Assembly (NCBI RefSeq): GCF_029227915.1
Contig: NC_079884.1
Location: forward strand, 2,978,001 to 3,042,000
From: Hydractinia symbiolongicarpus
Lineage: Eukaryota > Cnidaria > Hydrozoa > Anthoathecata > Hydractiniidae
Direction: 5' to 3'
Length of the DNA stretch: 64,000 bases
Below the pieces are notes generated by a model, which saw nothing but the letters and a program-made list of their open reading frames with translations, made no database searches and had not been told where the DNA came from. Position 1 is the stretch's first letter. The number at the start of each line of letters is the position of its first letter. Below, piece by piece: positions 24,982 through 39,759 of the stretch. Made by a program: the position numbers and the translations under genes.

Positions 24982-27963
24982 GACTTATACTGCTAGAAAG
25001 TCAATGAAATGTAGTCTTTGGAACTGTTCCTATTTATTTAGCGCGTTCTAACGGCCAGGATTGGTCCCACAGTAAGAAAAGACTTATTTATCTAAATTTT
25101 GAAATAAAGCGCTACCACAGAGACTAATGTAATCGCTTAATTCCAGCAATCATGTCAAATTAAGAAGAATGTTATTCTTTGGACACCAATTGGCTCATTT
25201 ATCACGTTTATAAGGTCACATTCCAGAATCAGTTCAATTAAATCCCACAGTCAATCGTTTCACTGTTAAAAGCAATGCAACTTAGTAATATCGGAAGAAA
25301 ATCACTAAATACATGTTGGTACGAATATGTGACGCAAGCGTTGTAACTCAAACGGATTGACCCCGTTAGAAAGTCAATGAAATGTAGTTTGTGGAAATGA
25401 TCCTATTTATTCAGCGCGTGCTAACGGCCAGGATTGGTCCCACAGTAAGGAAAGTCTTATTTATCTAAATTTTTAAATAAAGCGCTACCACAGAGCCTAA
25501 TGTAATCGATGAATTCCGGCAATCATGTCAAATTAAGAAGAATGTTCTTCCTTGGAGACTAATTGGCTCATTTATCATATTTATAAGGTCACATTCCAAA
25601 ATCAGATCAATTAGTTCCCAAAATCAATCGTTTCACTGGTAAAAGCAATACAACTTAGTAATATCGGAAAAAACATCACTAAATACATAATGGTACGAAT
25701 ATGTGACGCAACTGTTGTAACCCAAACGGATTGATACCGTTAGAAAGTAAATGAAATGTAGTTTTTGAAACTGTCTCTATTTCTTCAGCGCGAGCTAACG
25801 GCTAGGATTGGTCCAACAGTAAAAAATGACTTGTTCACTTAATTTTTTAATAAAGCGCTACCACAGCGCCCAGTGTAATCGCTGAGTTCCAGCAATCATG
25901 TCAAATTAAGAAGAATGTTACTTCTTGTAGTCAAACTGCCTCATTTATCACATTTATAAGGTCAAAGTCCAAAATCAGTTCAATTAAGTCCCACAGTCAA
26001 ACGTTTCACTGTTAAAAGCGATGCAACCTAGTAATATCCGAATACTATCGCTACATACATGTTGGTACGAATATGTGACGCAACCGTTGTAACTCAAACG
26101 GATTGACACCGTTAGAAAGTCAATGAAATGCAGTTTTTGAAACTTTTTCTATTTCGTCAGCGCGAAATAACGGCTAGGATTGGTCCCACAGTAAAAAATG
26201 ACTTATTTATCTTAATTTTTTAATAAAACGCTTCCACGGCGCCCAGTGTAATCGCTGAGTTCAAGAAGTCATGTCAAATTAAGAAGAATGTTAGTTGTTC
26301 TAGTCAAATTGGCTCATTTATCACATTTATAATATCAAATTCCACAATCAGTTCAATTAAGTCCCACAGTCAAACGTTTCACAGTTAAAAGCGATGCAAC
26401 CTAGTAATATCCGAATACTATCGCTAAATACATGTTAGTACGAATATGTGACGCAACCGTTGTAACTCAAACGGATTTATGCCGCTAGAAAGTAAATGAA
26501 ATGTAGTCTTTGGAACTGTTCCTATTTATTCAGCGCGTGCTAACGGGCAGGATTGGTCCCACAGTAAGGAAAGACTTATTTATCTAAATTGTTAAATAAA
26601 ACGCTACCACCGAGGCTAATATAATCCCTGAATTCCAGCAATCATGTAAAATTAAGAAGAATGTTATTCGTTGGAGACCAATTGGCTCATTTATCACATT
26701 TATAAGGTCACATTCCAGAATCAGTTCAATTAAATCCCACAGTCAATCGCTTCACTGTTAAAAGCGATGCAACCTAATAATATCCGAATACTATCGCTAA
26801 ATACATGTTGGTACGAATATGTGACGCAACCGTTGTAACTCAAACGGATTTATACCGCTAGAAAGTCAATGAAATGTAGTCTTTGGAACTGTTCCTATTT
26901 ATTCAGCGCGTGCAAACGGCCAGGATTGGTTCCACAGTAAGGAAAGACTTATTTATATAAATTTTTAAATAAAACGCTACCACCGAGGCTAATGTAATCC
27001 TTGGATTCCAGAAATCATGTCAAATTAAGAAGAATGTTATTCGTTGGAGACCAATTGGCTCATTTATCACGTTTATAAGGTCACATTCCAGAATCAGTTC
27101 AATTAAATCGCACAGTCAATCGTTTCACTGTTAAAAGCAATGCAACTTAGTAATATCGGAAGAAAATCACTAAATACATGTTGGTACGATTATATGACGC
27201 AACGTTGTAACTCAAACGGATTGACCCCGTTAGAAAGTCAATGAAATGTAGTTTTTTGAACTGATCCTATTTAATCAGCGCGTGCTAACGGCCAGGATTG
27301 GTCCCACAGTAAGAAAAGTCTTATTTATCTAAATTTTTAAATAAAGCGCTACCACAGAGACTAATGTAATGGCTGAATTCCAGCAATCAGGTCAAATTAA
27401 GAGGAATGTTATTCCTTGGAGACCAATTGGCTCATTTATCAGATTTATAAGGTCACATTCCAGAATCAGATCAATTCCTTCCCACAGTCAATCGTTTCAC
27501 TGTTAAAAGCAATGCAACTTAGTAATATCGGAACAAAATCACTAAAGACATGTTGGTACGAATATGTGACGCAACCGTTGTAACTCAAACGGATTGACAC
27601 CGTTAGAAAATCAATGAAATGTAGTTTTTGAAACTGTCTCTATTTCTTCAGCGCAAACTAACGGCTAGGATTAGTCCCACAGTAAAAAAGGACTTATTTA
27701 TCTTAATTTTTTAATAAAGCGCTACCACAGCGCCCAGTGTAATCGCTGAGTTCCAGAAATCATGTCAAGTTAAGAAGAATGTTATTTCTTGTAGTCAAAC
27801 TGGCTCATTTATCATATTTACAAGGTCAAAGTCCAAAATCAGTTCAGTTAAGTCCCACAGTCAAGCCTTTCACTGTTAAAAGCCATGCAACCTAGTAATA
27901 TCTGAAAACTGTCGCTAAATCATGTTGGTACGAATATGTGACACAACCGTTGAAACTCAAATG
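24982..27963 (-). repeat. Eight-monomer higher-order repeat, copy 2 (2,982 bp)
   Basis: This is a near-identical tandem copy of the preceding unit. It is also the start of a longer block that reappears from 41759 (offset 16,777 bp, 45 monomers). The following B* marker at 27964 opens a different, dimer-based stretch, with the change visible near 28190 (cagatttataagg in place of cacgtttataagg). Confidence 0.85.
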
Positions 27964-28708
27964 GACTTATACTGCTAGAAAGTCAATGAAATGTAGTCTT
28001 TGGAACTGTTCCTATTTATTTAGCGCGTTCTAACGGCCAGGATTGATCCCACAGTAAGAAAAGACTTATTTATCTAAATTTTGAAATAAAGCGCTACCAC
28101 AGAGACTAATGTAATCGCTTAATTCCAGCAATCATGTCAAATTAAGAAGAATGTTATTCTTTGGACACCAATTGGCTCATTTATCAGATTTATAAGGTCA
28201 CATTCCAGAATCAGATCAATTCCTTCCCACAGTCAATCGTTTCACTGTTAAAAGCAATGCAACTTACTAATATCGGAAGAAAATCACTAAATACATGTTG
28301 GTACGAATATGTGACGCAACCGTTGTAACTCAAACGGATTGACACCGTTAGAAAATCAATGAAATGTAGTTTTTGAAACTGTCTCTATTTCTTCAGCGCA
28401 AACTAACGGCTAGGATTAGTCCCACAGTAAAAAAGGACTTATTTATCTTAATTTTTTAATAAAGCGCTACCACAGCGCCCAGTGTAATCGCTGAGTTCCA
28501 GAAATCATGTCAAGTTAAGAAGAATGTTATTTCTTGTAGTCAAACTGGCTCATTTATCATATTTACAAGGTCAAAGTCCAAAATCAGTTCAGTTAAGTCC
28601 CACAGTCAAGCCTTTCACTGTTAAAAGCCATGCAACCTAGTAATATCTGAATACTGTCGCTAAATCATGTTGGTACGAATATGTGACACAACCGTTGAAA
28701 CTCAAATG
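27964..28708 (-). repeat. Amplified dimer, copy 1 (745 bp)
   Basis: B* markers at 27964, 28709 and 29454 are exactly 745 bp apart, showing tandem gain of a two-monomer unit inside the 8-mer background. In the later relative at 44741 and 45485 there is one dimer step instead of two, so copy number at this point has changed by one dimer. Confidence 0.8.
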
Positions 28709-29453
28709 GACTTATACTGCTAGAAAGTCAATGAAATGTAGTCTTTGGAACTGTTCCTATTTATTTAGCGCGTTCTAACGGCCAGGATTGATCCCACAGT
28801 AAGAAAAGACTTATTTATCTAAATTTTGAAATAAAGCGCTACCACAGAGACTAATGTAATCGCTTAATTCCAGCAATCATGTCAAATTAAGAAGAATGTT
28901 ATTCTTTGGACACCAATTGGCTCATTTATCACATTTATAAGGTCACAGTCCAGAATCAGTTCTATTAATTCCCACAGTGAATCGTTTCACTGTTAAAAGC
29001 AATACATTTAAGTAATATCGGAAGAAAATCACTAAATACATGTTGGCACGAATATGTGACGCTACAGTTGTAACTCAAACGGATTGACACCGTTAGAAAG
29101 TCAATGAAATGTAGTTTTTGAAACTGTCTCTACTTCTTCAGCGCAAACTAACGGCTAGGATTAGTCCCACAGTAAAAAAGGACTTATTTATCTTAATTTT
29201 TTAATAAAGCGCTACCACAGCGCCCAGTGTAATCGCTGAGTTCCAGAAATCATGTCAAGTTAAGAAGAATGTTATTTCTTGTAGTCAAACTGGCTCATTT
29301 ATCATATTTACAAGGTCAAAGTCCAAAATCAGTTCAGTTAAGTCCCACAGTCAAGCCTTTCACTGTTAAAAGCCATGCAACCTAGTAATATCTGAATACT
29401 GTCGCTAAATCATGTTGGTACGAATATGTGACACAACCGTTGAAACTCAAATG
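28709..29453 (-). repeat. Amplified dimer, copy 2 (745 bp)
   Basis: It follows the previous dimer directly and shares its B* monomer. It ends differently: after gtggcacgaatatgtgacgc it passes into the gcgcaaactaacgg class, while the next unit at 29454 passes into gcgcgagctaaaaac. The copy is therefore a mosaic of two neighbouring classes. Confidence 0.75.
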
Positions 29454-30186
29454 GACTTATACTGCTAGAAAGTCAATGAAATGTAGTCTTTGGAACTGTT
29501 CCTATTTATTTAGCGCGTTCTAACGGCCAGGATTGATCCCACAGTAAGAAAAGACTTATTTATCTAAATTTTGAAATAAAGCGCTACCACAGAGACTAAT
29601 GTAATCGCTTAATTCCAGCAATCATGTCAAATTAAGAAGAATGTTATTCTTTGGACACCAATTGGCTCATTTATCACATTTATAAGGTCACAGTCCAGAA
29701 TCAGTTCTATTAATTCCCACAGTGAATCGTTTCACTGTTAAAAGCAATACATTTAAGTAATATCGGAAGAAAATCACTAAATACATGTTGGCACGAATAT
29801 GTGACGCTACAGTTGTAACTCAAACGGATTGACACCGTTAGAAAGTCAATGAAATGTAGTTTTTGAAACTGTCTCTACTTCTTCAGCGCGAGCTAAAAAC
29901 TAGGATTTGTCCCACAGAAAAAAAATGACTTATTTATCTTATTTCTTTAATAAAGCGCTACCACAGCGCCTAGTGTAATCGCTGAGTTCCAGCAATCATC
30001 TCAAATTAAGAAGAATGTTACTTCTTGTAGTCAAACTGCCTCATTTATCACATTTATAAGGTCAAAGTCCAAAATCAGTTCAATTAAGTCCCACAGTCAA
30101 GCGTTTCACTGTTAAAAGCGATGCAACCTAGTAATATCCGAATACTATCGCTAAATACATGTTGGTACGAATATGTGACGACACCG

Positions 30187-32530
30187 TTGTAACTCAAACG
30201 GATTTATACCGCTAGAAAGTCAATGAAATGTAGTCTTTGGAACTGTTCCTATTTATTCAGCGCGTGCTAACGGCCAGGATTGGTCCTACAGTAAGAAAAG
30301 ACTTATTTATCTAAATTTTTAAATAAAGCGCTACCACAGAGCCTAATGTAATCGATGCATTCCGGCAATCATGACAAATTAAGAAGAATGTTATTCCTAG
30401 GAGATCAATTGGCTCACTTATCACATTTATAAGGTCACAGTCCAGAATCAGTTCTATTAATTCCCACAGTCAATCAATTCACTGTTAAAAGCAATACAAC
30501 TTAGTAATATCGGAAGAAAATCACTAAGTACATGTTGGTACGAATATGTGACGCAACCGTTGTAACCCAAACGGATTGATGCCGTTAGAAAGTAAATGAA
30601 ATGTAGTTTTTGAAACTGTCTCTATTTCTTCAGCGCGAGCTAACGGCTAGGATTGGTCCAACAGTAAAAAATGACTTGTTTATCTTATTTTTTTAATAAA
30701 GCGCTACCACAGCGCCCAGTGTAATCGCTGAGTTCCAGCAATCATGTCAAATTAAGAAAAATGTTACTTCTTGTAGTCAAACTGCCTCATTTATCACATT
30801 TATAAGGTCAAAGTCCAAAATCAGTTCAATTAAGTCCCACAGTCAAGCGTTTCACTGTTAAAAGCGATGCAACCTAGTAATATCCGAGTACTATCGCTAA
30901 AAACATGTTGGTACGAATATGTGACAACACCGTTGTAACTCAAACGCATTTATACCGCTAGAAAGTCAATGAAATGTAGTCTTTGGAACTGTTCCTATTT
31001 ATTCAGCGCGTGCTAACGGCCAGGATTGGTCCTACAGTAAGAAAAGACTTATTTATCTAAATTTTTAAATAAAGCGCTACCACAGAGCTTAATGTAGTCG
31101 ATGCATTCCGGCAATCATGACAAATTAAGAAGAATGTTATTTCTTGGAGATCAATTGGCTCACTTATCACATTTATAAGGTCACAGTCCAGAATCAGTTC
31201 TATTAATTCCCACAGTCAATCAATTCACTGTTAAAAGCAATACAACTTAGTAATATCGGAAGAAAATCACTAAGTACATGTTGGTACGAATATGTGACGC
31301 AACCGTTGTAACCCAAACGGATTGATACCGTTAGAAAGTAAATGAAATGTAGTTTTTGAAACTGTCTCTATTTCTTCAGCGCGAGCTAACGGCCAGGATT
31401 GGTCCCACAGTAAGAAAAGTCTTATCTATCTAAATTTTTAAATGAAGCGCAACCACAGAGCTTAATTTAATCGCTGAATTCCAGCAATCATGTCAAATTA
31501 AGAAGAATGTTATTCCTTGGAGACCAATTGGCTCATTTATCTTATTTATAAGTTCACATTCCAGAATCAGATCAATTAATTCCCACAGTCAATCGTTTCA
31601 CTGTTAAAAGCAATACAACTTATTAAAATCGGAAAAAAATCACTAAATACATGTTGGTACGAATATGTGACGCAACCGTTGTAACTCAAGCGGATTGACA
31701 CCGTTAGAAAATCAATGAAATGTAGTTTTTGAAACTGTCTCTACTTCGTCAGCGCGAACTAACGGCTAGGATTGGTCCCACAGTAAAAAATGACTTATTT
31801 ATCTTAACTTTTTAATAAAACACTACCACGGCGCCCAGTGTAATCGCTGAGTTCCAGCAATCATGTCAAATTAAGAAGAATGTTAGTTCTTGTAGTCAAA
31901 TTGGCTCATTTATCACATTTACAAGGTCAAAGTCCAAAATCAGTTCAGTTAAGTCCCACAGTCAAGCCTTTCACTGTTAAAAGCCATGCAACCTAGTAAT
32001 ATCTGAATACTGTCGCTAAATCATGTTGGTACGAATATGTGACACAACCGTTGAAACTCAAATGGACTTATACTGCTAGAAAGTCAATGAAATGTAGTCT
32101 TTGAAACTGTTCCTATTTATTTAGCGCGTTCTAACGGCCAGGATTGGTCCCACAGTAAGAAAAGACTTATTTATCTAAATTTTGAAATAAAGCGCTACCA
32201 CAGAGACTAATGTAATGGCTTAATTCCAGCAATCATGTCAAATTAAGAAGAATGTTATTCTTTGGACACCAATTGGCTCATTTATCACGTTTATAAGGTC
32301 ACATTCCAGAATCAGTTCAATTAAATCCCACAGTCAATCGTTTCACTGTTAAAAGCAATGCAACTTAGTAATATCGGAAGAAAATCACTAAATACATGTT
32401 GGTACGAATATGTGACGCAAGCGTTGTAACTCAAACGGATTGACCCCGTTAGAAAGTCAATGAAATGTAGTTTGTGGAAATGATCCTATTTATTCAGCGC
32501 GTGCTAACATCCAGGATTGGTCCCACAGTA
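30187..32530 (-). repeat. Internal duplication, copy 1 (offset 7,085 bp)
   Basis: It matches 37272-39615 with shared private variants: tatccgagta (30881 and 37966), gacaacaccg, catttataccg after caaacg, and the rare ctaacatccagg near 32506 and 39591. The offset is 19 monomers. The match stops just after the ccacagtaa that follows ctaacatccagg. Confidence 0.78.
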
Positions 32531-34520
32531 AGGAAAGTCTTATTTATCTAAATTTTTAAATAAAGCGCTACCACAGAGCCTAATGTAATCGATGAATTCC
32601 GGAAATCATGTCAAATTAAGAAGAATGTTCTTCCTTGGAGACTAATTGGCTCATTTATCATATTTATAAGGTCACATTCCAAAATCAGATCAATTAGTTC
32701 CCACAATCAATCGTTTCACTGGTAAAAGCAATACAACTTAGTAATATCGGAAAAAACATCACTAAATACATAATGGTACGAATATGTGACGCAACTGTTG
32801 TAACCCAAACGGATTGATACCGTTAGAAAGTAAATGAAATGTAGTTTTTGAAACTGTCTCTATTTCTTCAGCGCGAGCTAACGGCTAGGATTGGTCCAAC
32901 AGTAAAAAATGACTTGTTCACTTAATTTTTTAATAAAGCGCTACCACAGCGCCCAGTGTAATCGCTGAGTTCCAGCAATCATGTCAAATTAAGAAGAATG
33001 TTACTTCTTGTAGTCAAACTGCCTCATTTATCACATTTATAAGGTCAAAGTCCAAAATCAGTTCAATTAAGTCCCACAGTCAAACGTTTCACTGTTAAAA
33101 GCGATGCAACCTAGTAATATCCGAATACTATCGCTACATACATGTTGGTACGAATATGTGACGCAACCGTTGTAACTCAAACGGATTGACACCGTTAGAA
33201 AGTCAATGAAATGCAGTTTTTGAAACTTTTTCTATTTCGTCAGCGCGAAATAACGGCTAGGATTGGTCCCACAGTAAAAAATGACTTATTTATCTTAATT
33301 TTTTAATAAAACGCTTCCACGGCGCCCAGTGTAATCGCTGAGTTCAAGAAGTCATGTCAAATTAAGAAGAATGTTAGTTGTTCTAGTCAAATTGGCTCAT
33401 TTATCACATTTATAATATCAAATTCCACAATCAGTTCAATTAAGTCCCACAGTCAAACGTTTCACAGTTAAAAGCGATGCAACCTAGTAATATCCGAATA
33501 CTATCGCTAAATACATGTTGGTACGAATATGTGACGCAACCGTTGTAACTCAAACGGGGATTTATGCCGCTAGAAAGTAAATGAAATGTAGTCTTTGGAA
33601 CTGTTCCTATTTATTCAGCGCGTGCTAACGGGCAGGATTGGTCCCACAGTAAGGAAAGACTTATTTATCTAAATTGTTAAATAAAACGCTACCACCGAGG
33701 CTAATATAATCCCTGAATTCCAGCAATCATGTAAAATTAAGAAGAATGTTATTCGTTGGAGACCAATTGGCTCATTTATCACATTTATAAGGTCACATTC
33801 CAGAATCAGTTCAATTAAATCCCACAGTCAATCGTTTCACTGTTAAAAGCGATGCAACCTAATAATATCCGAATACTATCGCTAAATACATGTTGGTACG
33901 AATATGTGACGCAACCGTTGTAACTCAAACGGATTTATACCGCTAGAAAGTCAATGAAATGTAGTCTTTGGAACTGTTCCTATTTATTCAGCGCGTGCAA
34001 ACGGCCAGGATTGGTTCCACAGTAAGGAAAGACTTATTTACATAAATTTTTAAATAAAACGCTACCACCGAGGCTAATGTAATCCTTGGATTCCAGAAAT
34101 CATGTCAAATTAAGAAGAATGTTATTCGTTGGAGACCAATTGGCTCATTTATCACGTTTATAAGGTCACATTCCAGAATCAGTTCAATTAAATCGCACAG
34201 TCAATCGTTTCACTGTTAAAAGCAATGCAACTTAGTAATATCGGAAGAAAATCACTAAATACATGTTGGTACGATTATATGACGCAACGTTGTAACTCAA
34301 ACGGATTGACCCCGTTAGAAAGTCAATGAAATGTAGTTTTTTGAACTGATCCTATTTAATCAGCGCGTGCTAACGGCCAGGATTGGTCCCACAGTAAGAA
34401 AAGTCTTATTTATCTAAATTTTTAAATAAAGCGCTACCACAGAGACTAATGTAATGGCTGAATTCCAGCAATCAGGTCAAATTAAGAGGAATGTTATTCC
34501 TTGGAGACCAATTGGCTCAT
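31915..34520 (-). repeat. Internal duplication of 21850-24455 (offset 10,065 bp)
   Basis: B* markers at 22000 and 32065 and the variant gcaactgttgtaaccc at 22731 and 32796 have the same offset, 27 monomers. The match ends where 24455 reads tatcagattt and 34520 reads tatcacattt. One private change is a 2-bp insertion giving aaacggggattt near 33555. Confidence 0.75.
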
Positions 34521-37290
34521 TTATCACATTTATAAGGTCACATTCCAGAATCAGTTCAATTAAATCCCACAGTCAATCGTTTCACTGTTAAAAGCGATGC
34601 AACCTAATAATATCCGAATACTATCGCTAAATACATGTTGGTACGAATATGTGACGCAACCGTTGTAACTCAAACGGATTTATACCGCTAGAAAGTCAAT
34701 GAAATGTAGTCTTTGGAACTGTTCCTATTTATTCAGCGCGTGCAAACGGCCAGGATTGGTTCCACAGTAAGGAAAGACTTATTTACATAAATTTTTAAAT
34801 AAAACGCTACCACCGAGGCTAATGTAATCCTTGGATTCCAGAAATCATGTCAAATTAAGAAGAATGTTATTCGTTGGAGACCAATTGGCTCATTTATCAC
34901 GTTTATAAGGTCACATTCCAGAATCAGTTCAATTAAATCGCACAGTCAATCGTTTCACTGTTAAAAGCAATGCAACTTAGTAATATCGGAAGAAAATCAC
35001 TAAATACATGTTGGTACGATTATATGACGCAACGTTGTAACTCAAACGGATTGACCCCGTTAGAAAGTCAATGAAATGTAGTTTTTTGAACTGATCCTAT
35101 TTAATCAGCGCGTGCTAACGGCCAGGATTGGTCCCACAGTAAGAAAAGTCTTATTTATCTAAATTTTTAAATAAAGCGCTACCACAGAGACTAATGTAAT
35201 GGCTGAATTCCAGCAATCAGGTCAAATTAAGAGGAATGTTATTCCTTGGAGACCAATTGGCTCATTTATCAGATTTATAAGGTCACATTCCAGAATCAGA
35301 TCAATTCCTTCCCACAGTCAATCGTTTCACTGTTAAAAGCAATGCAACTTAGTAATATCGGAACAAAATCACTAAAGACATGTTGGTACGAATATGTGAC
35401 GCAACCGTTGTAACTGAAACGGATTGACACCGTTAGATAATCAATGAAATGTAGTTTTTGAAACTGTCTCTATTTCTTCAGCGCAAACTAACGGCTAGGA
35501 TTAGTCCCACAGTAAAAAAGGACTTATTTATCTTAATTTTTTAATAAAGCGCTACCACAGCGCCCAGTGTAATCGCTGAGTTCCAGAAATCATGTCAAGT
35601 TAAGAAGAATGTTATTTCTTGTAGTCAAACTGGCTCATTTATCATATTTACAAGGTCAAAGTCCAAAATCAGTTCAGTTAAGTCCCACAGTCAAGCCTTT
35701 CACTGTTAAAAGCCATGCAACCTAGTAATATCTGAAAACTGTCGCTAAATCATGTTGGTACGAATATGTGACACAACCGTTGAAACTCAAATGGACTTAT
35801 ACTGCTAGAAAGTCAATGAAATGTAGTCTTTGGAACTGTTCCTATTTATTTAGCGCGTTCTAACGGCCAGGATTGGTCCCACAGTAAGAAAAGACTTATT
35901 TATCTAAATTTTGAAATAAAGCGCTACCACAGAGACTAATGTAATCGCTTAATTCCAGCAATCATGTCAAATTAAGAAGAATGTTATTCTTTGGACACCA
36001 ATTGGCTCATTTATCACGTTTATAAGGTCACATTCCAGAATCAGTTCAATTAAATCCCACAGTCAATCGTTTCACTGTTAAAAGCAATGCAACTTAGTAA
36101 TATCGGAAGAAAATCACTAAATACATGTTGGTACGAATATGTGACGCAAGCGTTGTAACTCAAACGGATTGACCCCGTTAGAAAGTCAATGAAATGTAGT
36201 TTGTGGAAATGATCCTATTTATTCAGCGCGTGCTAACGGCCAGGATTGGTCCCACAGTAAGGAAAGTCTTATTTATCTAAATTTTTAAATAAAGCGCTAC
36301 CACAGAGCCTAATGTAATCGATGAATTCCGGCAATCATGTCAAATTAAGAAGAATGTTCTTCCTTGGAGACTAATTGGCTCATTTATCATATTTATAAGG
36401 TCACATTCCAAAATCAGATCAATTAGTTCCCAAAATCAATCGTTTCACTGGTAAAAGCAATACAACTTAGTAATATCGGAAAAAACATCACTAAATACAT
36501 AATGGTACGAATATGTGACGCAACTGTTGTAACCCAAACGGATTGATACCGTTAGAAAGTAAATGAAATGTAGCTTTTGAAACTGTCTCTATTTCTTCAG
36601 CGCGAGCTAACGGCTAGGATTGGTCCAACAGTAAAAAATGACTTGTTCACTTAATTTTTTAATAAAGCGCTACCACAGCGCCCAGTGTAATCGCTGAGTT
36701 CCAGCAATCATGTCAAATTAAAAAGAATGTTACTTCTTGTAGTCAAACTGCCTCATTTATCACATTTATAAGGTCAAAGTCCAAAATCAGTTCAATTAAG
36801 TCCCACAGTCAAACGTTTCACTGTTAAAAGCGATGCAACCTAGTAATATCCGAATACTATCGCTACATACATGTTGGTACGAATATGTGACGCAACCGTT
36901 GTAACTCAAACGGATTGACACCGTTAGAAAGTCAATGAAATGCAGTTTTTGAAACTTTTTCTATTTCGTCAGCGCGAAATAACGGCTAGGATTGGTCCCA
37001 CAGTAAAAAATGACTTATTTATCTTAATTTTTTAATAAAACGCTTCCACGGCGCCCAGTGTAATCGCTGAGTTCAAGAAGTCATGTCAAATTAAGAAGAA
37101 TGTTAGTTGTTCTAGTCAAATTGGCTCATTTATCACATTTATAATATCAAATTCCACAATCAGTTCAATTAAGTCCCACAGTCAAACGTTTCACAGTTAA
37201 AAGCGATGCAACCTAGTAATATCCGAATACTATCGCTAAATACATGTTAGTACGAATATGTGACGCAACCGTTGTAACTCAAACGGATTT
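34514..37290 (-). repeat. Internal duplication, copy 1 (offset 5,965 bp)
   Basis: It matches about 40479-43255, shown by B* markers at 35794 and 41759, gcaactgttg at 36525 and 42490, and the shared atgttagtacg near 37245 and 43210. The offset of 5,965 bp is 16 monomers, twice the 8-mer. At about 37290 the sequence switches to the 30187-type block. Confidence 0.75.
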
Positions 37291-39615
37291 ATACCGCTAG
37301 AAAGTCAATGAAATGTAGTCTTTGGAACTGTTCCTATTTATTCAGCGCGTGCTAACGGCCAGGATTGGTCCTACAGTAAGAAAAGACTTATTTATCTAAA
37401 TTTTTAAATAAAGCGCTACCACGGAGCCTAATGTAATCGATGCATTCCGGCAATCATGACAAATTAAGAAGAATATTATTACTTGGAGATCAATTGGCTC
37501 ACTTATCACATTTATAAGGTCACAGTCCAGAATCAGTTCTATTAATTCCCACAGTCAATCAATTCACTGTTAAAAGCAATACAACTTAGTAATATCGGAA
37601 GAAAATCACTAAGTACATGTTGGTACGAATATGTGACGCAACCGTTGTAACCCAAACGGATTGATGCCGTTAGAAAGTAAATGAAATGTAGTTTTTGAAA
37701 CTGTCTCTATTTCTTCAGCGCGAGCTAACGGCTAGGATTGGTCCAACAGTAAAAAATGACTTGTTTATCTTATTTTTTTAATAAAGCGCTACCACAGCGC
37801 CCAGTGTAATCGCTGAGTTCCAGCAATCATGTCAAATTAAGAAAAATGTTACTTCTTGTAGTCAAACTGCCTCATTTATCACATTTATAAGGTCAAAGTC
37901 CAAAATCAGTTCAATTAAGTCCCACAGTCAAGCGTTTCACTGTTAAAAGCGATGCAACCTAGTAATATCCGAGTACTATCGCTAAAAACATGTTGGTACG
38001 AATATGTGACAACACCGTTGTAACTCAAACGCATTTATACCGCTAGAAAGTCAATGAAATGTAGTCTTTGGAACTGTTCCTATTTATTCAGCGCGTGCTA
38101 ACGGCCAGGATTGGTCCTACAGTAAGAAAAGACTTATTTATCTAAATTTTTAAATAAAGCGCTACCACAGAGCTTAATGTAGTCGATGCATTCCGGCAAT
38201 CATGACAAATTAAGAAGAATGTTATTTCTTGGAGATCAATTGGCTCACTTATCACATTTATAAGGTCACAGTCCAGAATCAGTTCTATTAATTCCCACAG
38301 TCAATCAATTCACTGTTAAAAGCAATACAACTTAGTAATATCGGAAGAAAATCACTAAGTACATGTTGGTACGAATATGTGACGCAACCGTTGTAACCCA
38401 AACGGATTGATACCGTTAGAAAGTAAATGAAATGTAGTTTTTGAAACTGTCTCTATTTCTTCAGCGCGAGCTAACGGCCAGGATTGGTCCCACAGTAAGA
38501 AAAGTCTTATCTATCTAAATTTTTAAATGAAGCGCAACCACAGAGCTTAATTTAATCGCTGAATTCCAGCAATCATGTCAAATTAAGAAGAATGTTATTC
38601 CTTGGAGACCAATTGGCTCATTTATCTTATTTATAAGGTCACATTCCAGAATCAGATCAATTAATTCCCACAGTCAATCGTTTCACTGTTAAAAGCAATA
38701 CAACTTATTAAAATCGTAAAAAAATCACTAAATACATGTTGGTACGAATATGTGACGCAACCGTTGTAACTCAAGCGGATTGACACCGTTAGAAAATCAA
38801 TGAAATGTAGTTTTTGAAACTGTCTCTACTTCGTCAGCGCGAACTAACGGCTAGGATTGGTCCCACAGTAAAAAATGACTTATTTATCTTAACTTTTTAA
38901 TAAAACACTACCACGGCGCCCAGTGTAATCGCTGAGTTCCAGCAATCATGTCAAATTAAGAAGAATGTTAGTTCTTGTAGTCAAATTGGCTCATTTATCA
39001 CATTTACAAGGTCAAAGTCCAAAATCAGTTCAGTTAAGTCCCACAGTCAAGCCTTTCACTGTTAAAAGCCATGCAACCTAGTAATATCTGAATACTGTCG
39101 CTAAATCATGTTGGTACGAATATGTGACACAACCGTTGAAACTCAAATGGACTTATACTGCTAGAAAGTCAATGAAATGTAGTCTTTGAAACTGTTCCTA
39201 TTTATTTAGCGCGTTATAACGGCCAGGATTGGTCCCACAGTAAGAAAAGACTTATTTATCTAAATTTTGAAATAAAGCGCTACCACAGAGACTAATGTAA
39301 TCGCTTAATTCCAGCAATCATGTCAAATTAAGAAGAATGTTATTCTTTGGACACCAATTGGCTCATTTATCACGTTTATAAGGTCACATTCCAGAATCAG
39401 TTCAATTAAATCCCACAGTCAATCGTTTCACTGTTAAAAGCAATGCAACTTAGTAATATCGGAAGAAAATCACTAAATACATGTTGGTACGAATATGTGA
39501 CGCAAGCGTTGTAACTCAAACGGATTGACCCCGTTAGAAAGTCAATGAAATGTAGTTTGTGGAAATGATCCTATTTATTCAGCGCGTGCTAACATCCAGG
39601 ATTGGTCCCACAGTA
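37272..39615 (-). repeat. Internal duplication, copy 2 of 30187-32530
   Basis: This copy carries the same order of variants as its partner 7,085 bp upstream, with scattered differences such as ccacggagcc against ccacagagcc. It ends inside a monomer, right after ctaacatccagg and ccacagtaa, where it joins an aaaaaatgactt class instead of aaggaaagtctt. That is a clear mosaic junction. Confidence 0.75.
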
Positions 39616-39759
39616 AAAAATGACTTATTTATCTTAACTTTTTAATAAAACACTACCACGGCGCCCAGTGTAATCGCTGAGTTCCAGCAATCATGTCAAA
39701 TTAAGAAGAATGTTAGTTCTTGTAGTCAAATTGGCTCATTTATCACATTTACAAGGTCA

